A stretch of DNA of 64,000 bases from Pseudodesulfovibrio sp. JC047 (lineage in GTDB: Bacteria > Desulfobacterota > Desulfovibrionia > Desulfovibrionales > Desulfovibrionaceae): the NCBI RefSeq assembly GCF_010468615.1, contig NZ_WUEH01000022.1, forward strand, positions 1-64,000, read 5' to 3'. Below are positions 1 through 9,423 of this stretch, piece after piece. Both the position numbers and the translations under genes were made by a program. Position 1 is the first letter of the stretch. Each line of letters begins with the position of its first letter. Under the pieces are notes generated by a model, which saw nothing but the letters and a program-made list of their open reading frames with translations, had not been told where the DNA came from and did not search any database.

Positions 1-264
1 GACAATTTGCCCCAACAAAAAAACGGCCCCCGCCGGGAGGGCGTGGAAGCGGTTCGGGTGCGCAGCACCCACCCTGGCTCCGCGCCAAAGGCGCATTCTT
101 TTTCTTCTCTCCTCTTCAAAAAAACATCGCCGCTGCAAGCGGCATCCCCTCTCTTCAAAGGCCGGCTGCTCGAAGCACCCCCCTTCCCCCCTATATCAAA
201 GTAGACCTTTCCTCCATTTCCCATTAGTATTCATCAATTCAAAAGCCCGACATGGAGAACACGC
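1..264. other. Non-coding GC-rich leader before lptE
   Basis: No convincing gene is seen. The stretch holds three short perfect hairpins: GGGTGC/GCACCC at 56-70, GCGCC/GGCGC at 82-94 followed by a T-rich run (97-107), and GCCGCT/AGCGGC at 129-143. The second is terminator-like and could end a forward gene lying just outside the window (leuS often precedes lptE in this group; that is inference). A short open frame at 7-204 has repetitive, low-complexity content and no ribosome binding site, so it is not called. Confidence 0.5.
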
Positions 265-762
265 ATGACCTGTCTTCGATATTACGCACTTTTTTTCATA
301 CTCATTCTGACCGGGTGTAGCGGCTATTCCTTTGGCGAAGGCGGCACTTCCGTCCTGCCACCAGAATACAGAACACTCGCAGTCCGCGAAATTTCCAATC
401 CAACCACACTGTCGTGGCTGGAACCGAGACTGCGCAAGCTGCTCCGAGACGAATTGAATAACCGCGGCACCATCACTTGGGTCGATACGCAAAATTCCGC
501 CGACTCTGTCATCTCCATCAAAATCACTCGCTACAATCGCCCCACAGCGGTTGCTGGCGGCGACGATGAAACCCTGCGCTCCGTGGCCTCCTTCTCGTTC
601 GAGGCAACCATTTACGCCACCATAGATGACTCGGTCCTTTGGCGATCAGGCGAAATCTCACAAACGTGGCCTTTTTTCACTGGCGACGAAGCCCAGGCCG
701 ATGCGGAAGTCACCAGACTCGGTATCCGACGACTGGCTGACCGTATGACCCAAAACTACTAG
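265..762 (+). CDS. lptE: LPS-assembly lipoprotein LptE
   Basis: A 165-residue outer-membrane lipoprotein that plugs the LptD barrel and helps deliver LPS to the cell surface. Residues 4-17 are a hydrophobic signal followed by the lipobox LTGC (Cys18), then GYSF, which is typical of LptE/RlpB. The remainder is a small alpha/beta domain. A GGAG ribosome binding site lies 8 bases before the ATG. It is followed after 7 bases by holA, the usual lptE-holA order. Its partner lptD is on the reverse strand at 33002-35392. The family call rests on length, lipobox and gene order, since LptE sequences diverge strongly. Confidence 0.85.
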   Translation: MTCLRYYALFFILILTGCSGYSFGEGGTSVLPPEYRTLAVREISNPTTLSWLEPRLRKLLRDELNNRGTITWVDTQNSADSVISIKITRYNRPTAVAGGDDETLRSVASFSFEATIYATIDDSVLWRSGEISQTWPFFTGDEAQADAEVTRLGIRRLADRMTQNY

Positions 763-769
763 GTGCGTC

Positions 770-1765
770 ATGACCCGTCCCAAATACCTATTCCTGATCT
801 GCCCTGACCCGCAGCTCATCAAGGCCCAAATCGAAGAACGCCTCCAGGCTTCCGGCCAAACCAACTGGGAGACAAAAACGTTTTGGGGTGACGACGAAGA
901 CCCACTGCCCAATACATTCTGGACAGATTTGACCATCAAATCACTGTTCCCCCAGCCCAAAGTCCTCGTTGTCCGGCGCGCACATACACTCAAAGCCGAA
1001 CATTGGGACAAACTCGACGCAAGCGTCAAAGGACTTGGCACAGACATTTTTCCAGTCTTTTGCCTTGAAGGGTTGTGGAAAGGGAAAAAGCCGCCAGTCC
1101 CCGTGGCATTGTCTCGCCGAGGGCTTTTCAAAAAAGCGAAAAAAGAGCAATGGCTCTGGGAATCAAAAGGACTGGATCAACGGTCACTGACCAACTTTGT
1201 CAAGGCGTGGGCCGCCCGTGAAGGGTTGACCTTTGAACCAGGCGCGGGACAAGCACTGGCCTTTGCCCTGCCCATGGATGCCGTGGCCGCACGATTGGAA
1301 CTCGATAAAATAGAACTTGCGACGGGTGACGAACGAGTCGTTCGCAAGGAATATGTCGATCTCGTGGCCCAAACCGGCGAAATGCCTTTTTTCGATTTCA
1401 TGGACGCTTTGAGCCAACCCGGTGCCGAAGTGGCGATCTGGAAGCGCGTACTGGACGACCATTCCAAATCAGCCAAGGACCAGATGCTGTTCAACCTCAT
1501 CGGATTTCTGGCCAGCCAGGCCCGAATGTACTGGATGCTCGCCAACGGAGAAAATCCCAAAGGCAACCCATACATGCTCAAAAAAAAGGCACCGGTCGCG
1601 CGGCAACTCGGCAATCGCGGCGTAGCCCGCATGATTGATCTGGCATTGGAAGCCGAACTCTCTCTCAAAACAGGCGAACGCAAATACGAAGAAGCACTGG
1701 ACATCCTTATGGCCGGACTCATTGATGTATTTCAACCCAAAAGACCCGCCCGCCGAAACCGATGA
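770..1765 (+). CDS. holA: DNA polymerase III delta subunit
   Basis: A 331-residue protein of the HolA family, the clamp-loader delta subunit that opens the beta sliding clamp. The N-terminal part (PKYLFLICPDPQLIKAQIEE) and the central LTNFVKAWAAREGLTFEPGAGQ segment followed by LELDKIEL match the family pattern (known for HolA: an AAA+ fold without a functional Walker A). The C-terminal helical collar domain contains the RKYEEALDILMAGL helix. It starts 7 bases after lptE and its last four bases overlap the radC start (ATGA), implying translational coupling within the lptE-holA-radC-acyP unit. Confidence 0.85.
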   Translation: MTRPKYLFLICPDPQLIKAQIEERLQASGQTNWETKTFWGDDEDPLPNTFWTDLTIKSLFPQPKVLVVRRAHTLKAEHWDKLDASVKGLGTDIFPVFCLEGLWKGKKPPVPVALSRRGLFKKAKKEQWLWESKGLDQRSLTNFVKAWAAREGLTFEPGAGQALAFALPMDAVAARLELDKIELATGDERVVRKEYVDLVAQTGEMPFFDFMDALSQPGAEVAIWKRVLDDHSKSAKDQMLFNLIGFLASQARMYWMLANGENPKGNPYMLKKKAPVARQLGNRGVARMIDLALEAELSLKTGERKYEEALDILMAGLIDVFQPKRPARRNR

Positions 1766-2445
1766 CCAAACCCGATACGCCGCATTACCTCGGCCATCGT
1801 CAGCGACTGAAGGCCAAACTCGTGGACAATAGCCGTAGCTTGGCGGATTATGAAATCATGGAACTCGTGCTGGCACAGGTCCTGCCTCGCCGGGACACCA
1901 AACCCCTGGCAAAAGAACTCATCGATCGATTCGGATCACTCAAGGACGCCATCACCGCGCGTCCCGATCAATTGAAAACCATCAAAGGCATTGGCCCAGC
2001 CGTTACCGTCCACTGGGCCTTGTTACAGGAATTATACGCCCGGATCGGCGAAACCCAGGCCCGAAGCGGGCAACCGTTGTCCGATCCCAGAGACGTGGCT
2101 CAGGCGGCCATGGCCCGACTCGGCGGCAAGGGAGTCGAAGAATTCTGGACCGCATTTCTGGACTCGAAAAATCGCGTTATCGCGTGGGAAAAGATCGGTA
2201 ACGGCACAGTCAACGCGGCTCCGGTATTCCCCCGGGAAATCATTGCCATGGCACTCCGTCTGGAAGCAGTCAGCATCATCCTGGCACACAATCACCCCGG
2301 CGGAGACCCAACCCCTTCCAAGGAAGATGTGCTGCTGACAGGCATGATAAAAGAAGCCGCGCGCAGTCTGGATATCACTGTCCACGATCATATCGTGGTC
2401 ACGGACACAGCCTATTGCAGTTTTTATGAAGAGGGCTATCTGTGA
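1762..2445 (+). CDS. radC: RadC family JAB-domain protein
   Basis: A 227-residue member of the RadC family (old name 'DNA repair protein RadC'; the true function is unsettled). It has an N-terminal UPF0758-type helical region, a helix-hairpin-helix stretch near residues 73-81 (TIKGIGPAV), and a C-terminal JAB/MPN metalloprotease-like domain with HNHPGGDPTPSKED at about 176-189. That is the HxH...S...D zinc ligand set, so the site looks intact. It overlaps holA by 4 bases and acyP by 4 bases (GTGA), so it belongs to one tightly packed transcription unit. Confidence 0.88.
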   Translation: MTKPDTPHYLGHRQRLKAKLVDNSRSLADYEIMELVLAQVLPRRDTKPLAKELIDRFGSLKDAITARPDQLKTIKGIGPAVTVHWALLQELYARIGETQARSGQPLSDPRDVAQAAMARLGGKGVEEFWTAFLDSKNRVIAWEKIGNGTVNAAPVFPREIIAMALRLEAVSIILAHNHPGGDPTPSKEDVLLTGMIKEAARSLDITVHDHIVVTDTAYCSFYEEGYL

Positions 2446-2717
2446 CCCACCAACTCCACGCCATCATCCATGGAAAGGTCCATGGAGTCTGGTTTCGGGC
2501 GTGGACTCGAGATGTCGCGAAAGAAAACGCGATCGTGGGATGGGTTCGCAACCGCCCGGACGGGACCGTCGAAGTCCTGGCACACGGGAGAAAAACCGCC
2601 CTTGAAGACTTTGAAAATCGCCTTCGGGAAGGACCACCATTGGCACGGGTCTCGCGCATGGATCTTTCCTGGTCCGAAACGGATACCGAACTCGCGGCTT
2701 TCGTCATTTGTCACTAA
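2442..2717 (+). CDS. acyP: Acylphosphatase
   Basis: A 91-residue small alpha/beta protein hydrolysing acyl phosphates. The family signature GKVHGVWFRAWTRD near the N-terminus carries the phosphate-binding loop and catalytic Arg, and GWVRNRPDGTVEV carries the catalytic Asn. The start is GTG at 2442, whose first base precedes the radC stop (GTGA overlap), so translation is probably coupled to radC. The length is normal for the family. Confidence 0.9.
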   Translation: MTHQLHAIIHGKVHGVWFRAWTRDVAKENAIVGWVRNRPDGTVEVLAHGRKTALEDFENRLREGPPLARVSRMDLSWSETDTELAAFVICH

Positions 2718-2745
2718 AAAGGCATTTTTCACAAAAATAATATAC

Positions 2746-2793
2746 TTGCAAACAGGATTTAACGACTTATTAGGTGTAACACACGCTGTTTGC
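2746..2793 (+). promoter_or_regulatory. Candidate lon promoter within 9-bp inverted repeat
   Basis: A sigma-70-like TTGCAA (2746-2751) and TATTAG (2768-2773) with 16-base spacing lie upstream of lon. The -35 element overlaps the left arm of an inverted repeat TGCAAACAG (2747-2755) / CTGTTTGCA (2786-2794). The arms are perfect and widely separated, as for a dimeric regulator bound at two half sites or a long-range hairpin in DNA. No heat-shock (sigma-32) consensus was recognised. Promoter assignment is by eye only. Confidence 0.35.
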
Positions 2794-2815
2794 ACTCAAA
2801 TGAGAGGTTATCCCC

Positions 2816-5356
2816 TTGAGCAAAAAGAACAAAAAGACTCCAATCCGCCCCACGCGAATCAAGCGAAAGAAATCGGATATCGTCAAAGATAAGGCTCCGG
2901 CCAACAAACCAAAAAAACCTGAATCAGACACAAAAAAATCCGGTGGTGAAGAATTACCGGATATCATCGAAGCCCTGACGAGCCAAGGCGGCAACGCAGG
3001 ACTCTTCGGCGACGGAACCGGCATGACCGGCCCTGACCCGTCTGAAATTCCTCATACTCTGCCGGTTTTGGCAGTGCGGGATATCGTGGTCTTCAATTAC
3101 ATGATCCTGCCCCTGTTCGTGGGCCGTGAAAAATCGGTACAGGCCGTTGATGCGGCCCTGTCCGGCGATCGGTACATCCTCATCCTGACCCAAAAGGATG
3201 AAACCGTCGAAGACCCCACTGATGAACAACTCTACCGGACCGGCACCGTGGGCATGATCATGCGGATGCTCAAAATGCCCGATGGCCGACTCAAGGTCCT
3301 CGTTCAAGGTCTGGCCAGAGCCAAGGTCACCCGTTTTTCGTCCACTGACCCATACCACATCGCCGAACTGGAACCGCTGCCGGAACCGGAAACAGAACCC
3401 CTGACTGCGAAACAGGAAGCCCTTGTCCGCTCCTCCCGTGAACAATCTGAAAAGATACTGACACTCCGGGGCATCTCGGCACAGGACATCATGTCCGTGC
3501 TGAACAATGTGTCGGAACCGGGCCGACTGGCTGACCTGATCGCGTCCAATCTGCGCATGAAAGTGGAAGACGCCCAGAAAATCCTCGAATGCCACGATCC
3601 CATGAAACGCCTTGAGATGGTTAATAAACAACTGCTCAAGGAAGTTGAAGTCGCCAGTATGCAGAACAAGATCCAAACCATGGCCAAAGAGGGCATGGAC
3701 AAGGCGCAACGCGATTTCTACCTGCGCGAACAACTCAAGGCCATCAAACGGGAATTGGGCGACGAAGGCGATGAATCCGAAGAAATGGAAGAACTTCGCA
3801 AGGGCATCACCACATCCGGAATGCCCAAGGATGTCATGAAAGAGGCGATCAAGCAGCTCCGACGCCTTGAGTCCATGCACGGCGAATCTTCAGAAGCCAC
3901 GGTTATCCGAACCTATCTCGACTGGATGACCGAACTGCCATGGAAGAAAACCTCCCGCGACCGATTGGATATCAAAAAAGCCGAAACCATCTTGAATGAT
4001 GACCACTACGATCTCGAGAAGGTCAAGGAACGCATTCTGGAATACCTGAGTGTCCGCAAACTCAATCCCAAGATGAAAGGGCCGATCCTGTGCTTTGTGG
4101 GTCCTCCCGGTGTGGGAAAGACCTCACTTGGCCGCTCCATCGCCCGGTCCCTGGGACGCAAATTCCATCGCATGTCCCTTGGCGGAATGCGTGATGAAGC
4201 GGAAATCCGCGGCCATCGCCGGACCTACATCGGGGCCATGCCCGGACGCATCATCCAGGCTATCAAGCAATGCGGCACCCGCAACCCGGTCATCATGTTG
4301 GATGAAATCGACAAACTCGGCTCGGATTTCCGGGGCGACCCGTCCTCTGCGTTGCTGGAAGTCCTTGATCCAGAACAGAACTTCACGTTCACCGACCATT
4401 ACCTGAACGTCCCGTTTGATCTGTCAAAGGTCATGTTCATCTGTACGGCAAATATGCTCGACTCCATTCCCAGCCCGCTGCTGGACCGTATGGAAGTCAT
4501 CCGCATTCCGGGATACACGGAACAAGAAAAGACTGTGATTACCCGCCGCTACATCCTTCCTCGTCAGATCACCGAAAATGGACTGAAGGAAAAGGAAATG
4601 ACGATCAGCGACAAACTGATTGCCAAGGTGGTCCGTGAGTATACCCGCGAAGCCGGACTGCGTAATGTGGAACGCGAAATCGGAACCCTGTGTCGCAAAA
4701 TGGCCCGCTGCAAGGCTGAAGGAGAAAAAGGCCCGTTCAAAGTCACGGCCAAAAACCTGTACACCCTGCTCGGACCGCCGCGTTTTCTGGACGATGAAAA
4801 GGAAACCACCCTGCCTCCGGGAGTTGCTGTGGGGCTGGCTTGGACACCATATGGCGGAGAGATCTTGCACATCGAGGTGACGACCATGCCCGGCAAAGGC
4901 CGACTCACCCTGACCGGCAAGCTTGGCGATGTCATGAAGGAATCGGCTCAGGCCGCCCTGTCCATCGCCCGCACCATGGCCGAAGAATATGGCATTGATC
5001 CCGGATTCTCGGAAAAAATGGACATCCATGTTCACGTTCCCGCAGGAGCAACGCCCAAGGACGGCCCGTCAGCCGGCGTCACGCTGGTCACCGCACTGGT
5101 GTCCGCCCTGACCAACATTCCTATATGCCCGGACCTGGCCATGACCGGTGAAATAAGTCTCCGAGGCCGAGTCCTGCCCGTGGGAGGCGTCAAGGAAAAG
5201 ATTCTCGCAGCGGTATCACGCGGTATGAAAAAAGTCCTGATCCCGTCTCAAAACAAAAAGGATTTAAGCGAAATTCCTGACGAATTACGAAAACGAATCA
5301 AAATCGTTCTCATTGAAAAAGTGGACGAAATCTGGCCACAAGCCAAGGTCTGCTAA
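2816..5356 (+). CDS. lon: ATP-dependent protease Lon
   Basis: An 846-residue cytoplasmic AAA+ serine protease that degrades misfolded and regulatory proteins. In order: a Lys-rich extension of about 75 residues, the substrate-binding LON domain (from [20 protein letters not shown]), coiled helices, the AAA+ module with Walker [10 protein letters not shown] and Walker [10 protein letters not shown], and the protease domain with the Ser-Lys dyad (PKDGPSAG and GGVKEKIL). The start is TTG, chosen because GAGAGG lies 8 bases upstream and no ATG fits. It stands alone with its own promoter region and a terminator. The basic N-terminal extension is longer than in E. coli Lon. Confidence 0.95.
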   Translation: MSKKNKKTPIRPTRIKRKKSDIVKDKAPANKPKKPESDTKKSGGEELPDIIEALTSQGGNAGLFGDGTGMTGPDPSEIPHTLPVLAVRDIVVFNYMILPLFVGREKSVQAVDAALSGDRYILILTQKDETVEDPTDEQLYRTGTVGMIMRMLKMPDGRLKVLVQGLARAKVTRFSSTDPYHIAELEPLPEPETEPLTAKQEALVRSSREQSEKILTLRGISAQDIMSVLNNVSEPGRLADLIASNLRMKVEDAQKILECHDPMKRLEMVNKQLLKEVEVASMQNKIQTMAKEGMDKAQRDFYLREQLKAIKRELGDEGDESEEMEELRKGITTSGMPKDVMKEAIKQLRRLESMHGESSEATVIRTYLDWMTELPWKKTSRDRLDIKKAETILNDDHYDLEKVKERILEYLSVRKLNPKMKGPILCFVGPPGVGKTSLGRSIARSLGRKFHRMSLGGMRDEAEIRGHRRTYIGAMPGRIIQAIKQCGTRNPVIMLDEIDKLGSDFRGDPSSALLEVLDPEQNFTFTDHYLNVPFDLSKVMFICTANMLDSIPSPLLDRMEVIRIPGYTEQEKTVITRRYILPRQITENGLKEKEMTISDKLIAKVVREYTREAGLRNVEREIGTLCRKMARCKAEGEKGPFKVTAKNLYTLLGPPRFLDDEKETTLPPGVAVGLAWTPYGGEILHIEVTTMPGKGRLTLTGKLGDVMKESAQAALSIARTMAEEYGIDPGFSEKMDIHVHVPAGATPKDGPSAGVTLVTALVSALTNIPICPDLAMTGEISLRGRVLPVGGVKEKILAAVSRGMKKVLIPSQNKKDLSEIPDELRKRIKIVLIEKVDEIWPQAKVC

Positions 5357-5378
5357 TTCCTGACCCAAAACATCTTCA

Positions 5379-5412
5379 CAGGCCCCTGAACAGCAGTTCC
5401 GGGGCCTGTTTT
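5379..5412 (+). terminator. Rho-independent terminator after lon
   Basis: The inverted repeat CAGGCCCC...GGGGCCTG, with one more imperfect step inside, is followed by TTTTC. It lies 22 bases after the lon stop. Confidence 0.85.
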
Positions 5413-5644
5413 CTTATCTGAAAACCACGTACAAAAACTTCTGGGAATCATCTGCCTGTTCCCTACGATGGAACGCAGTCCTCTTCGCATCCAGAAAAAG
5501 GACCACGAATTTCCCTTTTTCCAAGCTGGACACGGCCTATCCACGACTTATCTTCATTGCGATACATTGCCAGATCAGCCCTTTTCGGCTATGGAAACTC
5601 TCTGCCGAGGCAATTCGGTATAAAACATCATTTCGGAGCATGTC

Positions 5645-5902
5645 ATGCCCATATTTGAATACAAATGCAGCGATTGTGGCCACGAATTCGAAGAACTCGT
5701 TTTTGATCGGGATGAATGTCCCCCCTGCCCCAAATGTCAATCCGCCAACACGGGCAAACTTATGAGCGCGGTCCGCTCCAAGGTCAATGGCGGAGCCTCT
5801 GCTCCGGCAGCCAATCCGGGCGGCGGCGACTCGGGTCCGAGCTTTTCCGCGACCTCCCCGTGTTCCGGTTGCTCCGGCGGGGACTGCTCCAATTGTGGCT
5901 AA
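5645..5902 (+). CDS. FmdB-type zinc ribbon protein
   Basis: An 85-residue protein of the FmdB/CxxC_CxxC_SSSS zinc-ribbon family. The N-terminus MPIFEYKCSDCGHEFE...CPKC carries the two CxxC pairs of a single zinc ribbon. A Gly/Ser/Pro-rich linker leads to a second cysteine-rich tail, CSGCSGGDCSNCG. Members occur beside many different genes and the molecular role is unknown (the name comes from a proposed regulator of formamidase). It lies 24 bases before hemC and may be co-transcribed with it. Confidence 0.85.
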   Translation: MPIFEYKCSDCGHEFEELVFDRDECPPCPKCQSANTGKLMSAVRSKVNGGASAPAANPGGGDSGPSFSATSPCSGCSGGDCSNCG

Positions 5903-5926
5903 CATTTTATCATCAAAAGGTTTGCA

Positions 5927-6856
5927 ATGAAAAATTTGACCATCGCCACCCGAGGCAGTGAACTGGCTCTCTGGCAGGCGGACCACATCAAGGACCGACT
6001 CGAAGCCAAATACCCCGACCTGACGGTGAATTTGCTGAAAATCAAGACCAAGGGTGACAAAATTCTCGATGTGCCGTTGGCAAAGGTCGGCGGCAAAGGT
6101 CTCTTCGTCAAGGAAATCGAAGAAGCCCTGCTGGACGGTCGCGCTCAATTGGCAGTCCATTCAATGAAAGACGTTCCCACCAAATTGCCGGACGGCCTTG
6201 AAGTCGGCATCATTACGGAACGCGGTGCTTCCACCGACACCCTGCTTTCTGTCAAGTATCAGGGACTTGAAGGCCTGCCCAAAGGTGCCGTGGTCGGCAC
6301 TTCCAGCCTACGCCGTCAATCCCAGCTCGCCGCGCTGCGGTCCGATCTCAAGATCGAATCATTGCGAGGCAACCTCAACACCCGTATCCAGAAATTGCTG
6401 GACGGCAACTTCGACGCCATTGTGGTCGCCACAGCCGGACTGGAACGCCTCGGCATTTCCGCGCCCAAACGGGAAGAACTCGGCCCGCCCGAATTTCTGC
6501 CCGCAGTGGCACAGGGCGCGCTCGGCATTGAATACCGGTCCGACAACGCCGAACTGATCGAGATGCTTCAGTTCCTCGACCATGCCCCCACCAAGGTGCA
6601 GGTCATGGCGGAACGGGGCTTTCTGACTGGTCTCGACGGCGGATGTCAGGTTCCCATCGCCGCATGGTCAGTGCTCACAGACGACTCGGTTCACCTGACC
6701 GGTTTCGTAGCCGACGTGGACGGCTCTCGTCCCATTCGTCTTGAAATCGAAGGCAAGGCCGCTGATGCCTGGGACCTCGGCATGGAATTGGCCGACCAGG
6801 TCTGCAAAGCCGGTGGCAAAGAAATCCTCGACGAAGTATATAATCGCGAATCATAG
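5927..6856 (+). CDS. hemC: Porphobilinogen deaminase (hydroxymethylbilane synthase)
   Basis: A 309-residue enzyme that condenses four porphobilinogens into hydroxymethylbilane in tetrapyrrole (heme, siroheme, cobalamin) synthesis. The N-terminus [20 protein letters not shown], the substrate loop VHSMKDVPT, and the cofactor-carrying Cys in [12 protein letters not shown] are all present. Length is standard. This fits the heavy tetrapyrrole demand of a sulfate reducer, and cobT lies nearby on the other strand. A short T-run after the gene (6890-6898) lacks a strong stem. Confidence 0.95.
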   Translation: MKNLTIATRGSELALWQADHIKDRLEAKYPDLTVNLLKIKTKGDKILDVPLAKVGGKGLFVKEIEEALLDGRAQLAVHSMKDVPTKLPDGLEVGIITERGASTDTLLSVKYQGLEGLPKGAVVGTSSLRRQSQLAALRSDLKIESLRGNLNTRIQKLLDGNFDAIVVATAGLERLGISAPKREELGPPEFLPAVAQGALGIEYRSDNAELIEMLQFLDHAPTKVQVMAERGFLTGLDGGCQVPIAAWSVLTDDSVHLTGFVADVDGSRPIRLEIEGKAADAWDLGMELADQVCKAGGKEILDEVYNRES

Positions 6857-7051
6857 CCGCCAACGACCGTATTTCGCGGTTTTTGACGATTTTTTTTTGC
6901 ACCACATAACTCTATGAAAAAACTCACTGGAATCCGGCTCCCGGGGGAACGCATCCCCCGCGACCCGGCCCATCCCCTAAAGGTTTGCTCCGGCACGTCG
7001 ATAAAAACAGCATACGATATATTCAACCACCCACTCACGGAGGTTCGGATT

Positions 7052-7249
7052 ATGGAAATTGCTGGATGTGATAGACAGAACATGAACCTGGCGGATCAAA
7101 TCAAAAACATTCGCAAGGTCAAACTTCAGCGGGACGTCTTGGAAAACCCGGAAATGGCCCGTCAACTTGTCAAAATTGAGGCCACCGGCATCTACAACGC
7201 CAAAGGCGACGTCATACAAGCCGTCACCGGAGATCTTGGCGATGCGTAG
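7052..7249 (+). CDS. Small conserved-looking protein of unknown function (65 aa)
   Basis: Start chosen at ATG 7052 because GGAGG lies 8 bases upstream (7039-7043). A longer in-frame extension from 6914 has no such site. The protein is acidic-to-neutral, mostly helical in pattern (ADQIKNIRKVKLQRDVLENP) with a C-terminal KIEATGIYNAKGDVIQAVTG that looks like a small beta segment. No signal peptide, membrane segment or cysteine motif is visible apart from one Cys near the start. Function not recognised. Confidence 0.65.
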   Translation: MEIAGCDRQNMNLADQIKNIRKVKLQRDVLENPEMARQLVKIEATGIYNAKGDVIQAVTGDLGDA

Positions 7250-7272
7250 ATTCGAATGGAATCTTTCACAAA

Positions 7273-7307
7273 AAAAGAGGCTGGACACATAATCCAGCCT
7301 CTTTTTT
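7273..7307. terminator. Bidirectional terminator between convergent genes
   Basis: A perfect 12-bp stem AAAGAGGCTGGA/TCCAGCCTCTTT is flanked by an A-run on one side and a T-run on the other. It serves the forward 65-residue gene and the reverse cobT gene. Confidence 0.9.
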
Positions 7308-7365
7308 TCAATAATTTCAGTAATTCAATAGTTCTTTCAACAACGAACATTTGCCATAATTCGAC

Positions 7366-8436
7366 TTAATCGTCAGCTTCATCCACACCCGCGTCCGCAA
7401 ATGTCGCCATGTCGTTGTAAATATTGGCCGCGCACCGAACCAGGAACATGGCACAGGCCGCGCCAGTCCCTTCACCAAGACGGAATCCGAGATCAAGATA
7501 GGGCTTGAGTCCCATGGCCTTGACCGCAGTCGCGTGCCCGGGCTCGGCAGAGGCGTGACTCAACAGACAATATTCCTTGACTGTGGGGCACAGCTTCCAG
7601 GCCGCGAGATATGCTGCGGTAGAAATGAAACCATCCACACACACCAGCTGCCGATTCTTGGCCCCGCCAATAACGAGACCGGCCAATGTCGCAATTTCCA
7701 ACCCACCGAGTGCAGCGAGAATCGCAAAGGCGTCACCAGAATCGACCACGTCGGCATTAACGGTCAACCCCTTCCGAATGACATTGACTTTGGAAGCTAT
7801 CTGATCAGAACCAAGTCCGGTTCCGGGTCCGGTCATGGATTCGGGATCAAGGCCCAAATAGGCACAATACAAGGCCGTTGACGACGTGGTATTGGAAACG
7901 CCCATTTCACCGGTTCCAAGGGCTTTCACCCCTTCATCGTGCGCACGGTCAGCCAGAGAAATACCAAGCTCAAGAGCCTGAAGGCACTGTTCATGCGTCA
8001 TGGCCGGGCCCTGCGCCAAATTGGCGGTTCCCGGTGCGACCTTGGCCTGAATGAGCTTGGGATGGTCCTCATAGGTACCACCGCAACATCCGGCGTCCAC
8101 CACAAAAAGTTGCGCCCCGACCGTCTGAGACATGACGTTGATTCCGGCACCGTCATTGAGGAAATTCAAGACCATTTGCCGCGTGACATCCTGAGGATAC
8201 ACACTCACCCCTTCGGCATTGACACCATGATCTCCGGCCACGGTATAAATCCGCATGGGGTCAACTACAGGCTTTTGACCTTCCTGAATCCGAAAGAGTT
8301 GGATTGCCAAATCTTCCAAACGACCAAAGCTACCCAAGGGCTTTGTCAAATTATCCAGATGAGCCTGCCCCTTCTCAATAAGAGCCACATCAAGCGGTTT
8401 GATTGCGGCCAAAGCCGCTTCAAAAGTCGTCTTCAT
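7366..8436 (-). CDS. cobT: Nicotinate-nucleotide--dimethylbenzimidazole phosphoribosyltransferase
   Basis: A 356-residue CobT/CobU-type enzyme that makes alpha-ribazole phosphate for the lower ligand of cobalamin. The family features LTKPLGSFGRLEDLAIQL, VAGDHGVNAEGVSVYPQDVT (dimethylbenzimidazole pocket), GEMGVSNTTSS and GFRLGEGTGAACAM (catalytic Glu) are present. Length is typical. It is an isolated reverse gene, and no cobalamin riboswitch is seen in the 156 bases between it and the divergent gene. Confidence 0.95.
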   Translation of the reverse strand: MKTTFEAALAAIKPLDVALIEKGQAHLDNLTKPLGSFGRLEDLAIQLFRIQEGQKPVVDPMRIYTVAGDHGVNAEGVSVYPQDVTRQMVLNFLNDGAGINVMSQTVGAQLFVVDAGCCGGTYEDHPKLIQAKVAPGTANLAQGPAMTHEQCLQALELGISLADRAHDEGVKALGTGEMGVSNTTSSTALYCAYLGLDPESMTGPGTGLGSDQIASKVNVIRKGLTVNADVVDSGDAFAILAALGGLEIATLAGLVIGGAKNRQLVCVDGFISTAAYLAAWKLCPTVKEYCLLSHASAEPGHATAVKAMGLKPYLDLGFRLGEGTGAACAMFLVRCAANIYNDMATFADAGVDEADD

Positions 8437-8592
8437 ACTCTATTTCCCCAATGTATTTTTTTGTAAAAAAGAGCGATAGCCTGTCCAATCTCAGCTGTAA
8501 ATACCCAAATTCCGCCATTGCCTGACTTTTTGAACCATGCTAGGAAATTGACGTCTGTTTATAGACTCTTTCACCAATTCTTGCACAAAATA

Positions 8593-9423
8593 ATGAAAAG
8601 AAAACTCTGTATTGTTCATGCCAACTGTCAGGGCGAGCCACTCATTCAACGGCTCATGACCTGCGCTGATTTTTCCGACACCTTTGAATGCAGACTTTTC
8701 ACCAATTATATTCACGAACCCATTCCATCGGATCTTCTGAACACCTGTTCCCTCTTTCTCTATCAGTATCTCTCTGCCGACTGGGGGAATCTGGCCTCGC
8801 ACACGCTGCTTTCACACCTACCTGACACGGCCCGGTCACTGTGCATTCCCAACATGTTTTTCACCGGCTATTGGCCCACCTGGTCAAGCAGGCCGGGATT
8901 TGATTATCGCTGCGACTATCTGGACGCGTTCGTGGACCTCGGCCTTCCGGCAGAAGAAACCATGATTCTGGCCCTGCATTCAGACATTGCGGCAAAACAT
9001 GACCTCCCAACGCGGTTGACCGAGACCTTCATGCAGGAACGGACCCGAGAGCAACACACGCCCATTCGATATACCGACATCATCGAAAAACGATTCCGGG
9101 AGGTCCGATTGTTCAATACCATCAACCACCCCGGTCCACTGCTCATGAACCACGCGGCCAAAGGTGTTCTGACTGAACTGGGATTCACTCCGCCCCCGGA
9201 CGCAACATTGGAAGCCCTGGGTGACCCGTTCCCGGAATTCCATCTCCCGATGAATCCCCGGGTCGCCGAAACATTCGGGTTGTCCTTTGGCGGTCCAGAC
9301 CACATGTATCCCGTGTATGGCCAGACAATGAACTACGGCCACTGGGTGGCACACTACATCAGTGCCAGACAGGCAAATATCACGGATTTCATCGGCTTTT
9401 TGCTGGCGCTTCACGAAGCATAA
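8593..9423 (+). CDS. WcbI-like polysaccharide biosynthesis putative acetyltransferase
   Basis: A protein of 276 residues beginning MKRKLCIVHANCQGEPL, matching the WcbI family (capsule-linked putative acetyltransferase; CoA binding has been reported for a Burkholderia homologue). An upstream in-frame TTG at 8518 would add 25 residues, but the family motif normally sits at the extreme N-terminus, so ATG 8593 is preferred. The ribosome binding site is weak. Other visible blocks are NMFFTGYWPTW and FNTINHPGPLLMNHAAK. The gene is not inside a capsule cluster; its neighbours are cobT and the 163-bp repeats. Donor and acceptor cannot be inferred. Confidence 0.7.
   Translation: MKRKLCIVHANCQGEPLIQRLMTCADFSDTFECRLFTNYIHEPIPSDLLNTCSLFLYQYLSADWGNLASHTLLSHLPDTARSLCIPNMFFTGYWPTWSSRPGFDYRCDYLDAFVDLGLPAEETMILALHSDIAAKHDLPTRLTETFMQERTREQHTPIRYTDIIEKRFREVRLFNTINHPGPLLMNHAAKGVLTELGFTPPPDATLEALGDPFPEFHLPMNPRVAETFGLSFGGPDHMYPVYGQTMNYGHWVAHYISARQANITDFIGFLLALHEA

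Noticed and set aside
2954-3880. 308-codon reverse open frame opposite lon
   Set aside because: Antisense to a conserved protease domain, with His/Phe-rich composition typical of shadow frames.
8437-8592. Cobalamin riboswitch upstream of cobT
   Set aside because: No B12-box-like sequence or suitable structure was seen in the 156-base gap.
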